From Progne subis subis (lineage: Eukaryota; Chordata; Aves; Passeriformes; Hirundinidae), in assembly GCA_022316685.1 (NCBI GenBank), contig JAKJHU010000039.1, forward strand, positions 2,108,001 through 2,172,000: a stretch of 64,000 bases of DNA. Direction: 5' to 3'. Below, piece by piece: positions 1 to 13,500 of the stretch (position 1 is the stretch's first letter; each line of letters begins with the position of its first letter). The position numbers and the translations under genes were made by a program. A model generated the notes under the pieces. The model made no database searches and was not told where the DNA came from. It saw only the letters and a program-made list of their open reading frames with translations.

Positions 1-3000
1 CCCAACGAATGGTTTCCTGATGTTCAGGCTGTTTTCCTAATCTCAAACTAGTGTCATCATTGGCAGACCCAAAACACGTTCCTAAATAATTCTCCCTCTC
101 TTGCTCATGACCGCCATCAAGTTTTAGTTGGCATCGTCTCCCTTAACCCCTACCTGTCCATATCACACAAGAAGGCTTTGGAATACACTATCTTTTAAAG
201 ACCTGGCATCGTTGTGGCAGCCAAGAACAAAGATGCCAACAGTGTCTCATTCATGCAGTGAATACATGACAGAACTAAGCACTGAATACTCACAACACCT
301 GTGACACTTGTCAGCACTGAGAAAAATTGATGGCTTATCCACAGTTGTCTACTACACCATCTGTGTAGAATAAAAAATAATGAATTTGCAGTTTGTCCCA
401 CCGGACTTTTAGAAGTAGCAATGTGTCCCTAGGATTACAATTTCAAAAAGATTACAACTTCCAAGGTCATGTATCATGTTAGGGTTTTTGCATTTTTCAT
501 TAGTTCTTCCACAACTTAAGGACAATTTCAAAGACAAGCATAAAGCATGCATTAAGCAAATTCACGTCTGAAGTTACCCAAAGTCTAAAGAGCCGTATAT
601 TGCCTCTTTTTAGCAATCACATTTCCACAGTAATAATTTTAAATTGCCAGAGATCATCATATACATACTACTTTTACTCTTACTTGGATTTTTGAAGATT
701 AAAGAAACTGTGTGACTAACAAGAGAACACTCAAAAGTCTCCTTAGAGCTCTGAACAGTAACAAGGAGAGTAAAAAGGAAGATGTAATTTTCCTCTGCTT
801 TTCATGCACTTTCAAGTGCACATTTACATGCACATGATTTTACATCTATGTATTAATTAAGGCAAGGTGAAGAAAATGTATCATTCTGGTATAAACTGGC
901 CTGCTGCAAACACCAGTTTCTCCAACATGACGTTCAGGTAATTGTATATGTAACTGCAATAGGTTGCAGGGAGGAACAGAAGCTGCTTTTAATACCCCAC
1001 AATTACCTTATGTACCACTTTGTCACCTTCTGATAATCCAGGACTACAGAAATGTATGACTAATGGGGGACTTCATCTTATTGCAAGAGAATATCCTTGT
1101 AGCACCCTTGGGATGACAATGGGAGCGGTCATCATTTACACAGCCTGAACATAACAAGAGAGGTAAATATTCAAAGCACATCCTAGAGGTGTTAAAAAAT
1201 GATAGCAAGACATCATATGAGAAAATAATTACTCAGTATTAACAAATTAAGCCATTTAACGAATGTTGTTTCAGATCTGTAGCTGGGGATTTTCCCTCGG
1301 TGTTGCCTTTCACTTTGTTTTCCTTCTTTTACGATGATGTTTCCACAAGCTACAAAATCTACAAAGATCTCATCCTGCCAGACAAACAAGAGCAAGCAGC
1401 TCAAGTTAAACTGGAGTTACACAAAGGACTTGAACTCAATAATCTCCACAGACAAGGTGTGCACATGGATGACAGGTGTCACTTTCCTATCCCAAGGTGT
1501 TGGATTTCAGACTCTGAAAATTTGGCTTGGTAATTTTTGGCCTGACACTAATTTTAAGGAACTCTTTGGTATAAAAAATACAAACAAAAATACCCCCCCC
1601 CATGTATATATATAAAACATTCACATTATGATTAATATGTTGGCATTTTATTTTCATGTGTTTGTGTACCACACCTTCAAAACACGTATTCTTCAAAACT
1701 CTACAATATTCTTTCAGTCACTGGAGAGAGAGATCACATTAGGTGGAGGGGTGAAGGATTACATTTTTGCTTAAGACACTATTCTGATTATGACATATAC
1801 GAAGGAGGGCTTCTGCTTTCAAAAGACTATTGAGAAACTGCATTAAAACAACTCCACATGCCCTTGATATGTTTTGGAGAGATAAAATCTCACTCCTCCT
1901 ACTCACTCACATGAAGTAATTGGGCTGCTTTACCTTTCAAAAATCATCACTGAAGTGTTGGCCCATCAGTTAATATATGTAACCCTGCCTTCAGATCTGT
2001 TGCAACAGAATTTTAAATGCAATCCTCATCTCAAAAAGCAGTAGCTCAAAACCTTTATCTCTGCCCCTCCCTGTGCTCTGTAGATCTGAGTATCCAACAG
2101 CACCTCTCTTTACCTTAGCAGGAGCACTTAGAGGTTTCCTGACCTTTCTAGGTTCATTCAACACTTCAGGCACTCTTCAAGCAGCTATTTCGCTGCCCTA
2201 ACTCCAACAGACCACAGGTGTGAGGAATACCAGCACCAGCCTGTGTCAGCTAATTACTCAATAATTAGGCAACACACATAGCCCAGGACCTTTATAGGGA
2301 AATCTAGAGCCAATTTCAGTCTGAACCAATTCTCAGAATATCAGGAAGTTACCTCATATTACCAGCTCAGTTAAGGGGAAGGGGCTAACTTCATCTGCAG
2401 TCAGCCTGAGAGATGTTTGAGAGCCTAATAGAGCCTGCAAAGATTCACAGCTAATTGTTTCCAGGATCATGAAATTACATTCAGCAGAGCTTGTGTGACA
2501 GGTCACAAACAGGTGTTTTCAAAAACAAAAAAATAATTGCTGCTAAGCTACCTGGGTCTTAAATAGAACAATTCCATCAATGCTGAATCACTTTGGAAAA
2601 TCCTGCTGATACATCAGGGAGCCTGAGCTTCAGCTCTATCCTTAAAAAATACCACCACTAACAATGAATATGTCTCCTTTGTTATTTTTGATTGTTAGTT
2701 GGCAAGCCACTCAAATATCTCTTCCCCTGTTCTTTTATTCTGTCTTACACCATCACATCACAGGCAAGATTCTGAAGCATCACTGTAATGTGAACATCAT
2801 CAATGGTCTTTAATAGAAGAAGCCTTTCCTTCCCCAAATGAGAAACAAAATTAGACCATTTTGGAGAAAACTCACAAGCCATCAATTCAGGACCGTTAAG
2901 CTTGGCTCTCCCAGCTAAAATATTAGTCTCAAGCAGTGTTATATTCTTGGAGCCAGATCCTAACACAAACAGCAGCATCTGTCTGACTGACCTGCTAAGC

Positions 3001-4295
3001 TAGACCATTTAGGCAACCTAAGATTTTTCAGTGCTAAATAGGCCCAGGCTTCTGAAAACTTCCTCAGCTCATTCTAAGCCATCCTAATTTTCCAGATCAG
3101 CTGCCAAAAGCACACATCATCACCACACCTTGGGTGACTACAGCTGAAGGCCCAGCTGCCAAGTGTTGCAACCACCAAAAACCAGGGGGTGGAATGCACC
3201 AGGCACACACTGAACTGCTTATATTCATTCTTCCTGGAGCTCTAACAATGAAACTTGAAAATCTTTAAAATACTCTAAGAGATGCTCTGCAAAAGAAAAG
3301 AATCACATTTTTAAACCCCCATTTCATTATTGTTTAAAAATAAACTCATGAGCGTTACTGAGCTATCAGTGACATCTTCCTTTTCTTCTTTACTCACAGA
3401 AAACTATTGCAGACTTATTGGTCACGCATACCATCAAATTATCCTAACCAAAGACAAGGAAAGGAGGTGAAAAACTGGCTTTCTGCATAAGAGGGCTAGT
3501 GAAACAAAGATGTATCAGTAACTGAGGAAAAGGAAAAGTTGTTGGACTTGACCACTTTAGATCCATGAAAAGGCAATGCGAAGGGTGCTGCCAGCCGTTT
3601 CCTCTCATGACGGCAGACTTACTGGTTTGATTCAGCAGCAAAGCTCGGCAGACACTGCTGGTGTTACCTCCTGTTAAATGAACTGATGCACAGAAAAGGA
3701 CTGTTTCAGAGGTAACAACATATAATGTTATCTCCTAAGTTATCATTCCAGTCATCTGCACTCTTGAAAGCAGAGTTTTTCATTTTTCATCTTCCACAGT
3801 TGTAGTGACAGCTTTTCTTTCATCTTTCCTCAAAGGTTATTAACAAAACTCATTGTTCATTCAATATTTGATTCCTTGGCATCAAAAGCAAGAATAACGT
3901 TTTCTCAGAATAACTCACTAGCTGAGTCCATAGAACTTAATAAAAGCCCCATACTTCAATGACTTCAACTATAAAATTCTTATTTTTAATAAGACTACGC
4001 ATAGCTACTTAGTATTTGAACAGTAACTACTACTCTGCATATATATTTTTGCATACAACAATAAGAAAATAAGATCTAAGAATGACCAGTTAAATATATT
4101 TTCTTTAGACACCATTTTTCTAAGACAAGTTTGAGAATCTCATGAACACTACCCTGTCTGCTGCTTGGATGGCAGTGTGAATAAAACTGTAGCAGCAGCT
4201 ACACACCGACCATCTCACTGTTGCAGAAGTCAAAGGAGTTGGTATCACAATTCTGTTGCCATCACAAACATCTGTGAGCTTGCATAAGGTGAATA
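1..4295. other. Intergenic, downstream of the PLA2G4E-type gene
   Basis: I searched both strands for cPLA2 exons and repeat tails and found none. Open frames here are short and unlike known proteins. The downstream 3' UTR of the E-type gene could extend into it. Confidence 0.5.
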
Positions 4296-4301
4296 TTTAT
4301 T
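4296..4301 (-). terminator. Possible poly(A) signal of the PLA2G4E-type gene
   Basis: AATAAA on the minus strand only about 58 bases after the stop codon. This would give a very short 3' UTR. Later signals may be used instead. Confidence 0.3.
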
Positions 4302-4358
4302 AGTCCAGTACCAAAACATTTGTGTACCTCCCTCTGATGAGGTTTTTTAAAATACACC

Positions 4359-4597
4359 TTAAGAATGTTTACTTGAATTAGGCGATGAACAGTTTTTAAA
4401 TCGCTTCTTTCGTTCCACTGCAGTTCGCAAAGCCTGGAGAATTAAGTGTTTATTATTCAGGATGTTGTAGCTGCACAGGTTAAGCAGCTTGTTGAAATTC
4501 TCTTCAGTGTATGTAAGCAGGCCAGTGCCATAGGGAGCAGCACAGTTGGACACATCCACTCTTCCCTGCTCCATCTCTGCGGGACTGCGCTCCACAT
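4359..4597 (-). CDS. PLA2G4E: PLA2G4E-type exon 20 (C-terminus and stop)
   Basis: 239 bp, phase 1 to the TAA at 4,359-4,361. Encodes [21 protein letters not shown] and S-Y-N-I-L-N-N-K, ending in the basic segment E-R-K-K-R-F-K that in cPLA2-epsilon binds phosphoinositides. Confidence 0.96.
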
Positions 4598-7500
4598 CTG
4601 AAATCAGAACAAAGCATAGCAAAGTTACTGAGGTGCAAAACTGCTACCAAGCAATGCAAAACACACAGTAACAAATACAGATACAAAAAGATGAACTGTC
4701 TCCTGAAAATGATTCAAGACTTAACTGCTGTGTAGTAACTATGTCAGCTGCACTAATGAAATCCACTAGTTCGCTGCTTGGCTATGGTCCAGACTTGACC
4801 AGTATAAAAACATTTCCATGCAAAATGCTTTCCTCTCTAAATTAAGGTTTTATATCAGAATATTTAATTTTTTTTAAGACTTGGAATTTTGTATGTTTAA
4901 CTTTTCAGTTTCGTTCTAAGATGACAGCTCCTTCTCTACCAGCTGGTAAAAAATTACACCAGAGGACTCCTGGATTGGGAATCCTCCCTTACATGTGGCT
5001 GAGATTTTAAGCACATGCAGCAGAACAGATAAGTTAATGAACAGCACGAGATCTTTTTCAATAAGGTGGTTCATGGATTTCTGATCATTTTTTGAGGAAA
5101 GTTTCTTGGATCATAGCAAATTAACAATAAAAAAATTGGAGTTGATGCACGTAAAAGTATTTTTAAACTGAATTTGCCAAGTAGGTTTTTTCTTTCTAGT
5201 GAAACAAACATTTCTTTTACTGCTGAATGAAAGGAATCTGGCAACTTTTCAAAAATTATAGGTATCAAAGCAGCTTGTTGCCCTAGCAGAGCCTCTGCTT
5301 CATTACATGTTTTCAGCACTTTCTATTATCAATTTTTTTCATGTAAAAAACAATAATAGGAGAATTCTAGCTTTGTTAACTAAGTAAACACTGTATCATA
5401 TCTCTTCATGAGACTGTTAGGTGAGAGCACTAGCTGCCAGTGGATATAACTTAGTAGCTGTGTCCTCTTCTTTATTATCGAAGTTACATGACCTGTTTCA
5501 AGTACCAGAGGGGGTTTCCCTCAAAGTACAGCTACTCATGCTTTTATTTTTAAACATCTTCATTCCAATCCCTGATTAGCTGGCCAATACTGCAGGCATC
5601 GTACCTGGAGTGAGAATATAACAACTTAGCCAACTCAGAAGCTTGCCAGTGTCTTCTTATGGAAGAGGAACAAATTCAATGGATCAGCTGGATGAGACAA
5701 TCTCAAAAAATTATTACTGCTGTCAACTTACTCGGTGCCTTGTATTTTTGGAAGGTATCACACACCAGTGGAAAATAGGCCAAGATTGGTGCCTCTAAGC
5801 TGTCCTCAAACACATAGCATTCCTTCAGGTGTTCCCGGTCTTCCTGGCTCAGCTCTGTGCTGGGGAATGGGATCCCATGCTCCAAACAGTACTCTGAGAA
5901 TAGGTCCAGTGGCTGGTTCAACAGAGAGGAGAGATGCACCACAAAGAGAGCTTGAAGTAAGACCACTAAACCCCATAATATTTTGCTGCAGTAGACACTC
6001 TGAGATTGATTCATATGTTTATAAATAATGCTAACTTTGTACTGGAACGAACATACCATCTTAATTTTAATATATCTTGGGTAACAGAAATTACGTTGAT
6101 TTGCTAACACTATATTTTTAAAGCAGGGTTACTATTTACTGAAATTTATATGACATTCAGGTAATTTTTGTGATTTAGTGAGCACAGTAGAGGATTTGGA
6201 TAAGGAAACTTTGATTACATGTGGCTTCTCAGATCACATGTTCTTAAATATTTGCATTTAGTGCATCTGTCTATGTCTTCATGTCCTCTTACAAATAAAT
6301 TACATTAATTTCAGTCATATAAGCCCCTCAAGGTTTCTTCAAATGCAGAAAAAAAAACCCTGACTAAAACTCATACTAACACCGAGTCAAATGTAAATGC
6401 AAAACATTTCATTCCAAAAAATTCAAAATCACTTATTGTATATTAATTACATTATAGACGTTATTTAACTATTGAGGAACTTGTTATCAGGATGACAGAT
6501 ACATAGAATAGGACATCTTCTGTATGTCTGTGTTTGTATGTCAAAGACACTGAAAACAGCCCTGATAAAGACAGTGACATTATGGTCACAGTTGTGAATA
6601 GTACCATTGATATGATCACTTAATGTAATTAAAAACAGACCATTTTTCTGGAGGGGAAAAAAAAAAAAGAAAGAGAGAGAAAGAGAGAGAAAGGTGTGGT
6701 GGTAATTCAGCTGCTGGAGTAATACAGATAAAGAATCACTGCTTCAAAACATCACCAGGGTCTGTGATCCTCCACTGTAATTCAAATGGAGAATGACATC
6801 CACTTTTCTCTCTGGCCTCAGAATGGGTGGGCAGCTGGTGTTGATGAAGAAAGCTGTATCTATCAGCTTGAGGTAGTCACTCATTTCATTCAGCTGGTTG
6901 GGAGAAGAATCCAGCACTGTGTCTGAAAGGCGCAAACTTTTACTATTAGTAACTGCAGGGTCAAGTCCCCTTTTTTCCAAATTAGCATAAAAGAGAAGAA
7001 AGACAGCTGATGTGTATTCGTCACTGACACAAAGCCCACGCTTAAGTATTTGTCTTTGATAGAATTTTAGTACCTACAGCTCAACTCTGAGATCAGTCAG
7101 AGGGAGCAGTTCAGCTTCAAGCAAAGTGATAAATTACTCTTCTTTTTCAACATGTGTAAATTTGTGGCTATTTAACTTCCTTAGAAGCTTCGAGTCACTC
7201 TTTGATGGCTTCTCCTAGGAAGATGAGAATTCAAGTAACCCTGCTGTGCTTTCTCCAAAACAGGAAAAAGACCAGGAGTAAATGATCTAGGGCTTGGCAA
7301 AACCCATTCCACAAACACGTTAATAAAATAATATTAATCAAAATTTGCCTTTATGATAAAATTTATCTTTTTTTTTTTTCTCGGCAAGTATCAGCACTCA
7401 AATCTCCTTCAAAGATATAACTAAAAAAAACTTCCAATTACCTTTCCACATGCAAAAGTTCTCATTCTCCAAATATCTGTTATGTAGCTGCAAACCCTTG

Positions 7501-10500
7501 AGGAAATTATGGTAAGTTGAAACCACTGGCCGCCCAGTCATCATTTCTCGAAGAGTTTTGGAAAGGTAACCTTTGGGAATGGATAAGTTGGTTGTCTGTT
7601 CATGAGGCTTCTTGGGCAGAGCAGGATGGTTCTCTGTAGGAAGAACAAGAGGGTTTGTGTCTGCATTAGGTCAGGGTGTTTCTCTGATGATAACAACAAT
7701 CAAACCATCGTGGCTCCCAGCCCCATCTGTGACTGAGCGCACACGTGGCCATGCAGAGTGTTCTGGGCAGCGGGTTTCAGTGTCACACCATCACCTCATT
7801 TTTCCCTGTCTGGCCTCTCCCTCCCCAAAGGGCTCTGGTAACGCTCTCATGACTAACAAAACTCCCCAGGGATGTTGCACAGTGAGCAGCACAATGCTTT
7901 TTCCTGTTTTGCAGCACAACAGTTGGTCTCTGGCTTTTCCTTCATTCTCAAGTGCTTGGTGTTCCATAAGCCAGAAACAGGAAGCAAAAACAAACCCTTT
8001 ACCAAATGTCATATGTCACATTTCAGAGAGGTGTGAAGAAAATGCACATGCAAGAGAAAAGTAACCTAAAGAACTAACCAATGTCATGCACAGTGTCTCG
8101 AGTCCATCTGTGCCAGAAATGTTCTGAATGACCTGAGAGGTAGACAGCATCCATAAAACTCTGGGAAAATATATTGCTCCATGCACCTTGAAAGTTTTAA
8201 AAAAAAAAAAAAAAAAGGCACCATATTTAATATTAGTTTGAATTTTTAGAGCACAGCTATGGTAACATACCTAAATCCACTCTGTTTTAGTTACAAAATA
8301 TTATGAATTTTTCTATAAGTATCAAATGCCACACCACTTCACACAATGTCAGGCTTACAACCAGGCCATTTTCAAAACTTGGCAGTCTATAATATAAAGT
8401 CAGGCTGTGAGTTTAAATACTTCAGATGATCAGTTTGTGTGTGTGCATGCGTGTGTTCTGTTTAGGTCATTCAGCAATACATTCAGCAAATTAGTCACAT
8501 TTGTCTCAAAACTTAGTTTCCTCTTTCATCACTTTTGGCCAGTTCATTTGAGATTGCATCAGATACATTCTCTGGTGTACTAATACTGCAACTTGCAGAC
8601 CACCTCTGTGTAGCCACCTCTTAGGATGATGTTTTCTTGAGATAGTAAATTACCTTCCAAGAAGCAGATGTGGGATTCTGGGATCTTCTTCATCCGGTGA
8701 CCCATGAAGAACTCACTACCAAAATCCTCTGAACGAACAAAGGCTCCATATTTCAGGAGACCCACCTCATAAGGTGTGAACTCCACCCACTCTGCAAATA
8801 AGGCATCAAACTAGGTTTATTGCAGCCACCTGAACACATGTAAAAATGAGCTTAGAGAATCAGAAGATGGAAGAAAAAGGCCTACAGCTTTACCATGGTG
8901 GTAACAGACAGTAGAAGCCACCATGTTTTGAAACAAACAGGTGTCTTTCAACATACATGAATGCAAAAGCTAATTCATCTCCTCTGCCAAAATCAATTCA
9001 GCTTGGTATTCGGGTCCATCTCTGCACTAAGAAGCAAGACCTGGGGCTGAAAGCCACTGATGCTAAGGCCCTGCACACAATGTGGCATTTTGTGTTCCTC
9101 TGAGTCAGCAACGACACCAGCTATCATTCATTCTTAAGACTATAATCACTGCCTTGAGGATAAAAAACTCTGACCAAATGCCCTCTCCACACAGAAACCT
9201 TGGCTGGGTGCAGTGGGACTGCAACTGTGCCTAGGAGCAGATGACCAGGTTCAGTTGAAGCACTTCTTGCTTAGTTTGGGCTGGAAACACCATGGGAAGA
9301 GTGATCAGGATCACTGATCAGGGCACAGAGCACTGCCCCTCCTCACACCCCCCTCTGGCTGCTGGGAGCTGACTCCTGTTCTCACCCCTCTCCACCTTCT
9401 CCTTTCTCCTCCCTTCCTTGCCCTTCTCCCCACTCTTCACAGCTCTCTTGGACTAGTGCTGCCTCAGCAGAAGAGCCAGCAGCCAAAGGGGTTGTGGGGG
9501 TAGGTGGGGGTGAGAGAGAAAAGAGCAGCAGTAGTGGCTCTCAAGGCTGCCAGCAAAAGGCACCTCCATCCCTCCACCAAGCAGTGTCTACAGCACAGGT
9601 ACCTCCTTTCCATAGTATTAGGATGCATGTTTTTCATCCGAATCAGAAACCAGATATGAAGACAGGGGTAAAGAATTATTTAAAAGATTTATTGGCTTGG
9701 ACTTACAGTAGAAAGTTTTGGAATTCAGTCAGCCTTAAAAGGAAGCTTTTCAGAGTTATATGAGGGTAATATGATAAACTATACCTTTAAAATCCAAAGT
9801 GCTAAAGTCATCTTTGACATTGAGGGACAGGTATATGGGGAGTGGATTCTGCCCCCGATTTACTGCTAGTTGCTGATCTGAGAGTCTGTGAGTACTTTCC
9901 TGTTTACAAAGAGCAAAAGCCATTGTAAAAAGATCAACATGATGCATGGACTTACTGCAGTATCTAAGCATGAACTATCCATGTTCAAGTATCTGTTAAA
10001 CCTCAGCAGGTTTTGTTCTGTGTACTTTAGACTTTTGGCCACACAAGTGAGTTCATGTGTTATCTGCCATGAGCTTTCACCAAGGCATTGTGCTGATGGG
10101 AGTTTTGGCAAGGGAGACAGGGAAAAAAGGCAAGAAACATGTCTGTACAGTCATTGGGATATGACCTGCTTTAAGGAAAGAAAGATACTTAGTCAACCTG
10201 GACCCATTTCCTTCACTACAGCTTATGGGTATACATTGCTCTGCCTGAACTTAGCTCTGTTAGAGCCTTCTCTCCTCTGTGTGTTACTAGAAAGATCACC
10301 TGACCCAAAATTAGAGATGGAAGATCAGTTTCGTTAACATCTTGAATTTTTACATGCTCAGACGTCTCCTCTAGATGTTTACATTTTAGGGTTATTTTGT
10401 TACATTTATTCCAAAAAGCCAAAGAGTAAGTCCTTCGAGTGTTTTGAGAGCCTTTTCTCTAACTGAATCCACAACCTTAGATGTGGGAAGTTAGAAATCC

Positions 10501-13500
10501 TCTGAAATAAGAGGGGGAGAGAGAATATAAAATACCTGATGATGTAGCATACAATCAATGAAGAGTCCCCATAAATCTGTAAAGGACACCTTGTGCCCCT
10601 CTTGCTTTCTCTCACAAAGCTTATTTTCATAGTATTTCATATGATCCAAAGAGAAACAGTGCAGCTTGCTCTTGATCACGTGTTTCCTGATACCATCAAT
10701 TGGCCCACTGAGATCCTTTTGTGACCAATTTGCATCTTCATATAACTTTGACATGGTCCTGGGATGAAAGAAAGGTACTGTGGTTCATCACAGGGCACAT
10801 GGCAACTCATTGGGCTTGTAACACACATAAGCTGTTTTGTTTCAGGCTACATGAGGTCCTTGCCCTCCAACTTTTACTTGGAAGAGCATTTCAAAGCTGA
10901 GGTAATATTTACACTGTAAAATGATTTTTTTTTTTTTTTCCTGCACATATCCATGTAAAATCATCCTAGCTTGTTTGTTTTTCAGAATCAAAGGAGTAAT
11001 AAAGCAACACTGATAACTTAACTCAAGCTTTTGCTAGAATTACCCTTTGATTGTCCAAGCCACATCTTCTATCTGAGGCCAGTTCCCTCAGGTGGGTCAG
11101 ACCCCTGTGAAATGTTAAGCTGGAGTTTAGCAGTGACTACGGCCCTGGCAAGTGTGAGAGCCCCCTCCTTGGGCATGCAACAGGTGGGTCACCTCAGACT
11201 CCTGGCTGCCAGCTCCCAGGGCTCAAGCAGATTCCAGTCATGCCCCTCTCATCCCCACCCCACTTGCTCTAATTCTGCCTCACATACTTTTAGAGCAGCC
11301 CTTCAGAGGCAAAATGTTTTAAACTCCTCAACCCCTCCTAGTGCGTGCAAGGCAGTCACCACTGAGTGCATGAATGACACACTGCATTTCTCAGAACTGT
11401 TCTTTTAAAGTCTGCTTTCTGGAGATGTGTAAGAGTTGAGCTAGACAAATATTACAAAAGGACTTTTGAAGTGTTGCATGCAACAAGATAACAAGTTACA
11501 GGCAAACCCTCCCAGCTCACGCTCTTTTTGTTTCTGTAAACACTTCAGTGTAGTTACAAAAATACTGTAATTCTCATTAGATTTGTTTCTTTTAGGAGGA
11601 CAGAACTGAGTGGTCTCATGAAATGAGTAAAAAGGAAGCCAGGTGCCAGCATCAAGCTGAGTAAATTCATCAATAAGGCAAAATTGTTCACCAAGTCATC
11701 ACTTTGCTAACACGAACAGCAAGTACAAGCCCAGCTCTCCTTACCATGTGGTGGCAGATAAACCACTGATGTATGACACACAGTCCAAAACACCCAGCTC
11801 CTGGAGGGCCAGAAGACTGCCAAACATAGCTGTCATGGACCGCACCCCCCCTGCTGCCGTCACGACTGCCACCACTGGCACCTGTCAACACACAGAGAAG
11901 GGCACAGAGTCACTCATCACCAGATGAAATACAGGAGGGATGGCCATGCAGAAAAAAACAAACAGCAGCACCTGATTCGGGTAGGTTTTGATTAATTCAC
12001 CCTCTTCGGGCAGCGCCTAGGTGTGTGTTTGGGCAGTGTAAACTTTGGTGGAATTTAGTGTATGCTGAAAGCATTTTCCTGATCAGTGATACTTTGGAAA
12101 GTCAGGAGCTGTAAGTACAGTTCTTGTATGGGAAAATATATTTTCAGATTTTCTCAACGTACTTAATTTTTCCTCAGCTCTTTCCCCCAGTAATACTTTT
12201 TAATGCTCTGAATATAACTAAGGTCAGAAGAGCAGCACATAACCTGCCTGCATAATTTTTTATTCCTCTATGTGTATATATACAAGACCTGCTGTTCTCC
12301 AGGCAGATAGTGCCCAGCTTTACAGATTCATTTTAACACCCTCTTTCCAATATTGCCTATACCTTCCCTGATACCAGTGCTATCTGTAATTTGGTTTTAC
12401 TTTCTTCAGAGATGCATCAATTCTGTTATCCGTCCTCCCTTTTCTGTATAGTAAAAATTGGCACAACAAATACTCAGTTTTAGGAACATATGATGCCATT
12501 ACCTTTAATCTTGTCTTCACTGAATTTTACCATCTACTTCTGGGTTGTTTTGTGGGGGTTTTTTTAATTAATTTGTCTCAAACTCCCTTTTACTCTCATT
12601 TAATAATAACAAGTCCTATTCTGTCTGTTATTTAAGTTGATGGGCACTTTAACTTGGTTGAAAAATGCTGTACTGCATACATCATAAAGGGCTGTGTGTG
12701 CTGGGAGCTGAACGGAGCAGTGGAGGAAATACCCCACAGGCACATTGTTCCAGACTCCTGCTCCAAGCACCACAGCCCCGTAACAGATTACTGTCCTCCA
12801 GTAACAGAGCAGCTACCTCTGAGTTCAGGGATCCCCAGGAGAGGAGCAAGCAAGAGGTAACACCAAAAAATACACAAGACAGATGCTACTGTACCAGTGT
12901 GCTGTGGGAGAGTTGCAGCCTTCCCTGTGAACCTTATGGCAGCAGAGAAGAGGTGCCAAAGAGGAGAAATGGTCTCAGTCTAAGCAATCAAATTTCACCA
13001 GGCTTGGCTATACACACCAGCATGTCAGCAAATACAGCCTTTGGGTACCCCTGAACGAGGACAGAGGTTGACAGAGAATAAAGGAGCCATAACTGGCCTC
13101 CTGACAGTTCCTCTTTCATCCTCTGTGCCAAAAACTTGGATGTGGTCTTAGGTGCAAGTGACAATCTGGCCTATACTATTTAGTCTAGAACACGTGGAAG
13201 AGCTATATGGATAATCATGCAAGTACATCACATCCACTTCTCTCAAACTGGGTCAGTTTTACTTCAGGTTCCCAGGATGCTGCCCCACATACCTCATCCT
13301 CCTGCAGGTCTCCATCTAGATGAAGAAGATTTTTCAGAGCAGCAGCAACCACCTTCTTCCTTTTACAGATGAAATCCTGCTCCTCTGCGCACAGATCAAA
13401 CCCCAGCCGCAAATCTAAATTCTTGCAACTAGAACATAAGAACAGTACGAGGGATTACCTGTAGCCATTTCAGTTGGAGACATCCAGCAAAACCAACAAA

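Noticed and set aside
5071..5319. 82-codon minus-strand open frame with protein-like composition in an E-type intron
   Set aside because: No recognisable family, and it lies inside an intron flanked by exons that join perfectly without it.
11745..11881. Pseudogene explanation for the altered active-site motif
   Set aside because: All exons, phases, splice sites and the stop are intact, and Ser, Asp and Arg of the active site are present. It remains possible only if selection is relaxed.
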